Assembly (NCBI GenBank): GCA_003116995.1
Contig: BDSL01000050.1
Location: 620,001 to 684,000, forward strand
Reading direction: 5' to 3'
Source: Yamagishiella unicocca
Taxonomy: Eukaryota; Chlorophyta; Chlorophyceae; Chlamydomonadales; Volvocaceae
DNA length: 64,000 nt
The position numbers were made by a program, and so were the translations under genes. This document shows, one piece after another, positions 31,601 through 40,370 of the stretch; positions within the stretch are counted from its first letter, which is position 1; every line of letters begins with the position of its first letter. The notes under the pieces were generated by a model. The model was not told where the DNA came from. It made no database searches and was given only the letters and a program-made list of their open reading frames with translations.

Positions 31601-34600
31601 CGTGGGTTGACTGCCGCAGAAACTGATTTGTCGACGGTCGGTTAAGGGAAGAAAATGAAAACTGATGTGCTAAAGTGTGGAGCGCAAAGCAGAGAACCGG
31701 GGTTGCGAATGGGGAAATGGTGATTCAGGAAGCACGGATGCCAGGCGGAGGGCGGACGGGGGGTGCAACACCACAGGGGGGGTGCAACACCACAGGGGGG
31801 TGCAACACCACAGGGGGGGTGCAACACCACAGGGGGGTGCAACACCACAGGGGGGGTGCAACACCACAGGGGGGGTGCAGCACCACAGGGGGGTGCAACA
31901 CCACAGGGGGGGTGCAACACCACAGGGGGGTGCAACACCACAGGGGGGGTGCAGCACCACAGGGGGGTGCAACATGAGCTAAACTCACGGTTTGGGGTGC
32001 AGCACCACAGGGGGGTGCAACATGAGCTAAACTCACGGTTTGGGGTGCAGCACCACAGGGGGGTGCAACATGAGCTAAACTCACGGTTTGGGGTGCAGCA
32101 CCACAGGGGGGTGCAACATGAGCTAAACTCACGGTTTGGGGTGCAGCACCACAGGGGGGTGCAACATGAGCTAAACTCACGGTTTGGGGTGCAGCACCAC
32201 AGGGGGGTGCAACATGAGCTAAACTCACGGTTTGGGGTGCAGCACCACAGGGGGGTGCAACATGAGCTAAACTCACGGTTTGGGGTGCAGCACCACAGGG
32301 GGGTGCAACATGAGCTAAACTCACGGTTTGGGGTGCAGCACCACAGGGGGGTGCAACATGAGCTAAACTCACGGTTTGGGGTGCAGCACCACAGGGGGGT
32401 GCAACATGAGCTAAACTCACGGTTTGGGGTGCAGCACCACAGGGGGGTGCAACATGAGCTAAACTCACGGTTTGGGGTGCAGCACCACAGGGGGGTGCAA
32501 CATGAGCTAAACTCACGGTTTGGGGTGCAGCACCACAGGGGGGTGCAACATGAGCTAAACTCACGGTTTGGGGTGCAGCACCACAGGGGGGTGCAACATG
32601 AGCTAAACTCACGGTTTGGGGTGCAGCACCACAGGGGGGTGCAACATGAGCTAAACTCACGGTTTGGGGTGCAGCACCACAGGGGGGTGCAACATGAGCT
32701 AAACTCACGGTTTGGGGTGCAGCACCACAGGGGGGTGCAACATGAGCTAAACTCACGGTTTGGGGTGCAGCACCACAGGGGGGTGCAACATGAGCTAAAC
32801 TCACGGTTTGGGGTGCAGCACCACAGGGGGGTGCAACATGAGCTAAACTCACGGTTTGGGGTGCAGCACCACAGGGGGGTGCAACATGAGCTAAACTCAC
32901 GGTTTGGGGTGCAGCACCACAGGGGGGTGCAACATGAGCTAAACTCACGGTTTGGGGTGCAGCACCACAGGGGGGTGCAACATGAGCTAAACTCACGGTT
33001 TGGGGTGCAGCACCACAGGGGGGTGCAACATGAGCTAAACTCACGGTTTGGGGTGCAGCACCACAGGGGGGTGCAACATGAGCTAAACTCACGGTTTGGG
33101 GTGCAGCACCACAGGGGGGTGCAACATGAGCTAAACTCACGGTTTGGGGTGCAGCACCACAGGGGGGTGCAACATGAGCTAAACTCACGGTTTGGGGTGC
33201 AGCACCACAGGGGGGTGCAACATGAGCTAAACTCACGGTTTGGGGTGCAGCACCACAGGGGGGTGCAACATGAGCTAAACTCACGGTTTGGGGTGCAGCA
33301 CCACAGGGGGGTGCAACATGAGCTAAACTCACGGTTTGGGGTGCAGCACCACAGGGGGGTGCAACATGAGCTAAACTCACGGTTTGGGGTGCAGCACCGG
33401 AGAGGTGGAAGTAGAGGTTTCGAGGAAGACCCGTGGATGCAATACAAAAACCGTTTAGAAAAGACGTAAGAGGTGGGACGAGTGGCGCAGTCCGCACGCG
33501 CTTCGGAGGCACTGCAAGCCTGCTCCTGGGTGCGCCCTGCTCAACCACCTGCCTGTCAGAAGAGGAAATATAGTTAGCTAAAAGCATTGTAGTTTTAACG
33601 CGGAAGGAAAAAAACCAAAGGAAGAAATAAAAAAAACGCGAGAGGCCATCCATACCTTGCGCCCTGCCGCTCTTCCGGGAAGTGACGCCACGGCCGCCGG
33701 CGAGGCATGCCCTGCCCTCCCCCCATGGTTTGTCGGTCGTCGATTCGCGGATTCTTTTATAAACCCCCCCTGGACCCTAAAATCCTAAATACGTCGTATG
33801 TAGACGGTTTTTTCTCGCGTCCGCGGGTCTTCCTCGAACCCCCGCCTGGACCTCCTGTCGGGGCCGCAGGTCAGGAGGCTGCCGCCGCCGCCGAGGCCGC
33901 GGCGCGAGTGGCTCGCGAGGCCGCCGCCGCCGCCGCCTCCCGCAACCGGCAGCGGCACGTGGTGTTGCTGGTGGAGGCGGCGGGGCGGGTGGCGGACCGG
34001 GGGGCGCTGCGGGCGCTGCTGGCGGCGCTGCACGGGGAGAGGCACCGGCTGCCAGTCGTGCTGGTCCTGGGTGAGCGTCAAGGGGGCCTGCAATTCAGCG
34101 CTGAGCCGAAGGGAGAGTGGATGTGTGCTTATGCTTGTGCGTGTGTGTATGTGTGCGTGTGTGTGTTTTAAGTATGTGTGTGTGTGTGTGTGTGCGATGT
34201 GCACGGTCCTCCATAGCCCTGACACCGCAGCTCAGAGCCCTCGTTTGGACCCACCATTCGGACCCACCCTTTAGACACCATCCTTTCGCCCTGCTCGTCC
34301 TGCACCCCGCCCCTCCCTCTGCGCCCCGTCCCTCCCCGTACTGCCCCTCGCCGTACTGTCCCTCGCCGTACCGTCCTGTCCAGGCCTCTCATGTCCCGCC
34401 GCGCTGTACGGCAGCAAGCTCCCATCCGACGTGGCGGCGCTGCTGCAGATGACGGCGTCAGAGCTGGCGCCGCAGCCGCTGCAGCTGCACCGCTTCTTCC
34501 AAGGTTGGACGACCAGGACGGGGGGGGGGGAGGGGGCAGGACCAGAAGGGGGGTTTGATAAGAGAATCCGCGAATCCACGGCCGACAAACCGAGGGCGGT

Positions 34601-37600
34601 GAAGGTGACGGTCCAGTGTAGCGGCGCGCCAAAGAGCAGGAGCGGAGGGACCAGAAGGGGGGGGGCAGGACCAGGATCCCAGCTGGCATAAAAACCGTTT
34701 ACGCGACAGGGACAGGATATTGTCTTCGGATTCAGGGCGGGGAGGACCAGGATCCAGGAACAGGACCGGGCCACCACCGATGCACCTACTCCCCCGGTCG
34801 CACCTGTACTCCCCCACACCTCCGCCCCCTCTCCGCGTCTCCCATTCGATTCTTCCACGGCCTCTTCTCCCCCTCCTGCGTACGTTCCGAACGGCGTGTC
34901 CTTCGCACACGGGCTTTCCTTGCAACCTCCTCCTCCGTCCGTGTCCCCAACCATAGTTGTCCAGCATGCATGCGCCTCCCAACGTATGTACCAAACGGTT
35001 TCCTGGTCGGCTTCCTAGTACACGGCCTTTCCTCACAACACCCCTTCCCCCCCCCCCGGGGGCCCTGTCGTGTAAACGGTTTTGATGCCACCCCCGGGAC
35101 CCACAACACCCCTCCCCCCCCCCGTTGGTGTCCGACGACCATGCGCCAACTATCCTGTCCCGTTGCGTAAAACGGTTTTAATACACTCCCCCCCCCCCCG
35201 GGACCCGGGACCCACAACACCCCTCCCCCCCTCCGGTCCGCACCTCCCGCACCAGACGTCCTGACGGCGCAGCTGGTGCCTCAGGCGCTGCTGCTGGACG
35301 GCGCCACCATGCGGGAGCTGCTGCTTCAGTCGCGACTGCTAGAACCCTCGCTGGCCAGTCTGCAGGTGGGACCGCGTCCGGGGAGGCTGGGCGGCTCACC
35401 TCCAAAGGAGGGAGGGGGTTTGTAAGAGAATCCGGGAATCCACGGCCGACAAACCGAGGGCGGTGAAGGTGGTGGTCCAGGGGGGGGAGGGAGGATGGGC
35501 CATCTGGGTGTTTGGCCGCCGGAACTCGTTCGGGTGGGATGGAATGTGTGGCCGGCGGGGGGTTCGAGGGGGGGGGGTCGGGGGGGGGTGCGCTGGGGCG
35601 GGGCCGTGTGTTTAGGGTTTAGCGCACGTCGTCCGATGCCGGTCTGAGCCGGTCTCCCGCTGATGCCGGTGTGAGCCCCCGCCACGCGTGTGGGGCCAGG
35701 TATCTAAGAAACGTCGGCAGGTCCTGCAGCCGCTTGTTCGCACGGTGTGTGTGTTTCAGTAGTGTGCCGACACCAGCTCGGACGCTACCCATCGGTGTGT
35801 ATTTGCGGTGCTGGGTGAGCAGGTGTTGCGCATTACACCCCCACCCCAGCCCCCCGATGTCCGAAGGCTATGCACTCACTGCATTTCCCAAATCGCGTTG
35901 CCGGTCCTTTTATTGTACCCCCCCCTAGCCCCTGCAAGCCTGGACGCCCCAGACGGTGAGCAGATGGGTTTACCTAGCCGCGGTCCCCTTGCCGACCCCT
36001 TGCCGCCTCCATTACAGGCCGCCCTCCTGGAGGCGCATGAGCAGCACTTCCGGCGGGAGCCGCTGGCGCCGCTGGCTCTCCTCCCCCTAATCCAGAGGCA
36101 AGCGGACGAGGCGGCAGCGGCGGCCGCCAGCCGCCTCCAGCCCGCCGCCAAGGCTCCAGCCCGGGCGCAGCGCAGCGGCGGCGGCGGCGGCGGCGGCTCA
36201 GCTCCGGACGACGGCGGCGACGACGACGACGACGACGGCGGCGGCAGCGGGGCCTCCTCGCCCTCGTCGTCGTACGTTTCCGTACAGTCGACGCAGGGCG
36301 ACGACGCCGCGGACGAGCTGGGCGAGGGTCCGGACGGGGGGCTGGCGGCGGCAGATGAGGCCTGGCTGGAGCGGCGTCGGCGGCGGCACGGCGAGCGCCT
36401 GGCGGCAGCGGTTTCGGAGCTTCCCGGGGAGCTCCTCCGCGCGGCGGCGGCGGCGGTGGCGGCGGCGGCGGATCTCTCCACCGCCGCCGCCGGCGGCGCC
36501 GGCGGCGCCGTCGCGGAGGGCGGCAGCGGCGCGTCCGGGCGGCAGCGGGGGCGGGCTGAGGCTGAGGCGGTGTGTGCGGCGGTGAATGAGGCGTTCGGCG
36601 CGTTGTCCTCCTGGCGGCTGGGGCTGAGGTGGCTGGCCACGCTGGCGGAGAGGACGGGTGCGAGGGCGGGGGCGGGTTTGGGCGGGGGCGCTGGCGGGGG
36701 GGGTACATAAAGAAGCGTTGACTCGACATGGGATTGTAGTGGGTTTGGGCGGGGGCGCTGGCTGGGGGGGGTACATAAAGAAGCGTTGACTCGACATGGG
36801 ATTGTAGTGGGTTTGGGCGGGGGCGCTGGAGGAGGTTGTGTGTGTGTTGGGGGAAAACCCGGGGGCAGGGCGGGGGCGGGAAGAGGTTGCGGGCGGAGGT
36901 GCAAGGACGCTGACGGGGGTGGCCGGGGGTATGGGAGGGAGGCCCGTGGGTCGGCACTGAAACGTAAAACACATTAGAAGACGTTAGGTGCACACGTTTG
37001 GACTTGCATGTTGGAAAATGGAGGCCCGGGGAAGGGGGGTGCTGGTGGGGCGTGAGTTTGCGTGGATGGATGGCTGCATTCCATCCGCCCGCGTAGCACA
37101 GCCGCACCCGGGGGGGGGGGACCGGCCCCCTGTCGTCATCCCCTGTCGCGACTGACGCGCGTGCCGCATTTGAGAGCCATGCATCTCGACATTTCGCATT
37201 CTCGTTCGCCTCCCTCACTCCTCCGCTCGAAACGTCTTTTTCCTAAACGGTTTTTCTCGCATCCACGGGTCTTCCTCGAAACCTCTCGCCACTCGCCTCC
37301 AAACGTCGGCGCGTCCTCACTCCCCACCACCGCGCCCGCTGCCCCCTCCCGCTGCCCCCCCTCCCGCGGCCCCCTCCCACGGCCGCGAACCACTCGCCGC
37401 AGGAGCGATACAGCAGGCCGGCGGGCACCGGTACAGCCTGCCGTCGCTCTACGTCGCGGCCGCCAGCCCTCGCTTCTGGACTGTGTTTGCGGGCGCTGGC
37501 GCCGGCGGCGCCACCGGGGCCGCCGGTCCCCGGTCCGCCGCCTCCCTGCCGTCCGCCGCCTCGACGGTCTCCCTGGGGGGCTCCCTCCTGGCGGGTGTCC

Positions 37601-40337
37601 TGGGCTCCGCGGCGGGAGCGGCGACGGGGGGGGCCGCCGGCGGCGGCCGGTCGACCCTTCGGTCGCTGCCCGAGGAGGTACGGCGATGCCCGTACGGAAC
37701 GTTGCCACGTGCGATGCTGCGGGGCCTGTCGGGGTCCGCCTGCGTGCCGCGACTCCCCCCCTCCCATCTGCGACTCCCCCCCTCCCATCTGCGACCCCCC
37801 CCTCTCATCTGCGACCCCCCCCTCTCATCTGCGACCCCCCCTCTCATCTGCGACCCCCCCCTCTCATCTGCGACCCCCCCTCCCATCTGCGACCCCCCCC
37901 CTCTCATCTGCGACTCCCCCCCCTCTCATCTGCGACTCCCCCCCCTCCCATCTGCGACCCCCCCCTCCCATCTGCGACCCCCCCCTCTCATCTGCGACTC
38001 CCCCCCTCCCATCTGCGACCCCCCCCTCTCATCTAAGACCCACTCGGACATCCCTCCCGCCAGCGTGCTCCGACCCACTCGATCACCCCTCCCACCTGTT
38101 CCCACCGGTGATACTACGGCGCCCATCCCGCGGGCGCTGGGCCTTGCTGCCTCACCTCGACCTCACCTGACGTCACCTTACCTCACTTCACCTGATCGCC
38201 CTGATACCCGGGCGGTAATCTGGTGGGGCCGTATCATCTAAACCTCGGCGCCCAACCTGACTCAATTCGGCGGCTCCCTGCCCCCTGACTCAACTCGGCG
38301 GCTCCCTGCCCCCTGACTCAATTCGGCGGCCCCCTGCCCCCTGACTCAATTCGGCGGCCCCCTGCCCCCTGACGATGATCGGTTTTACTTTTCAGTGCCG
38401 ACCGACCCACGGGTCTCCTCTCATACCCCTGACTCGACCTCGGCGGCCCCCTGCCCTCCGGCCCGCAGGAGCTGCACCTGCTGCTGGACGAGCTGCTGGA
38501 GGCGGCCGGCGAGGCACTGCAGCAGGGCTGGATGCCCTCGGCGGCGGTGCTGGGGGCGGCCAGGGGCCTGGCGGTAAGGGGGGTTTGAGGTAGGGGGGGT
38601 TATAATCCGCGAATCCACGGCCGACAAACTGAGGTTAGGGGGGAGGAGGCTGAGGGCCTGGGGGGGAGGGAGGGGGTGGCTGAGTGCCTGGCGGGGAGGG
38701 AGGGGGAGGGGGGGGTGAGGGCCTGGCGGGGAGGGAGGGATGAGGGGAGGGGGGATGAGGGCCTGGCGGGTGCAGCGGGTTCGGAGCCTGTGCGCCGGAC
38801 GGGGCATGGGAAGGGTTGCGTCGGTAAGTGCGGGGGTGCTGTATGCGCATCTCCAAACGGAATCTCCGACGGCCTCAAAAGCCCGGGCGGGAGTTCCAGT
38901 TCCGGAGCCCTATCCAACCGCAGCGCACCTCACTTGGCACAATGCACCACCCCCAAAACTGTCCATAATGCACCCCCCCCAAAACCCTAAATGAACCCCC
39001 CCCCCTCTCCCGTCGCCCCGCTCACCTCGTCCTTTTTTATCATCTGTAGCTCCGCTGCCAACCCAAAACACTAAAACACCGAAACACCGAGACATTAAAA
39101 CCTTAAAACCCTAAGCCCTAAACCCTAAACCCCCCGCTCCCGCCCCCCTCCCACACCCGGACATCCTGGCAGACCCTGCGCAGCCGCCACACCCAGGAGT
39201 CAGCGGCGCTGCTTGAGGAGGAGGGCCAGCAGCAGCGGCACGACGCCTGCAACCCGGGGCAGCCCCCCGCGGCGGCGGCTGGGGGACACCATGCCGGCAC
39301 CACCCCCGGCGGCGGAGGCGGCGGAGGAGGCGGCGGAGGCGACGACGACGACACGTCACCTGTCCGGCGGCGCCTGGCGGCTCAGGGCCTTACGAGCCCT
39401 CCCACCGCCCAGAAGCTCGAAGGACTGATGGACAGGCAGGTGTACGGCATTGAGGCGGGGGGGTTAGGGCGGAGTTGACCGAGGGGGTAGGGCCGCTGCC
39501 GGCGGGATCGGAGACATGTTGCAGGCAGCACCCGGGCAGCACCCAGGCAGCACCCAGGCGTGGACGGAGGCTAGGTGCTTCAGCCGAAGGCTTGGCTCCA
39601 GGGGGGGACCGAGCGATGCGTGTTGTGGCTGATGACCTCCAGGGGGGGACCGAGCGATGCGTGTTGCGGCTGATGGCCTCCAGGGGGGGACCCTGCTCTT
39701 CCTCCAGGAAGGACGCAGCAACCAGGGGGCGAGGTGCTGACTGTGTTTGGTGACTGTGTTTGGCGACCACCACCACAGATCCCTTGCTGAGCTCCTCTGA
39801 TGTTTGCCACGTGACTAACGACATGTGTGCGTATTTGTTTTAAAAATGCTGAGCTGAGCCGCGAAGGAGACTGTGTGAGTGTGTGTGTGTGTGTGTTTGC
39901 GCTGCGTGCGTTTTGCCCCCTTCCTCGCGTCCTCCCACGTGCCCTCCCTGGACCCCAGGCTCGGGCGCTTGGACCCGCTGCCGGCTCCGAAGCTGCTGCA
40001 GCCCAGCAACGCCCAGCAGCCGGGGAAGGCCGCCGGAGCGCCCGCAGGCAGCACACACGGCTCAGTCAAGCTGCCGTCCTCGGGCCAGACACAGTGTGAG
40101 TCACTGAGGCCAGGTGGAAGGCGGCGAGGGGCCGTGGATTCATTCTGGGCACACCAGGAAACGGACCGTTGCAGCCGGACCGTTACCGTTACCTTTGTAC
40201 GCGTTGATCGTCTTGTTCGTTGTAATGAAATGGCCACCAACTGTCGTGACGATGCCTTGCAGCCAAGCGCCAGCGTGACCAGGCGCTCCTGACAGCGGTG
40301 CAGCAGCGGGCGGCGGCGGGGCCGGCAGCGCTCATCA

Positions 40338-40370
<33 letters not shown>

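Noticed and set aside
31642..33653. Open frames of 570-640 codons on both strands with 16-residue repeats
   Set aside because: They are frames held open by the 48-bp minisatellite in ORC3 intron 5. No conserved start, no domain, and all strands and frames look alike.
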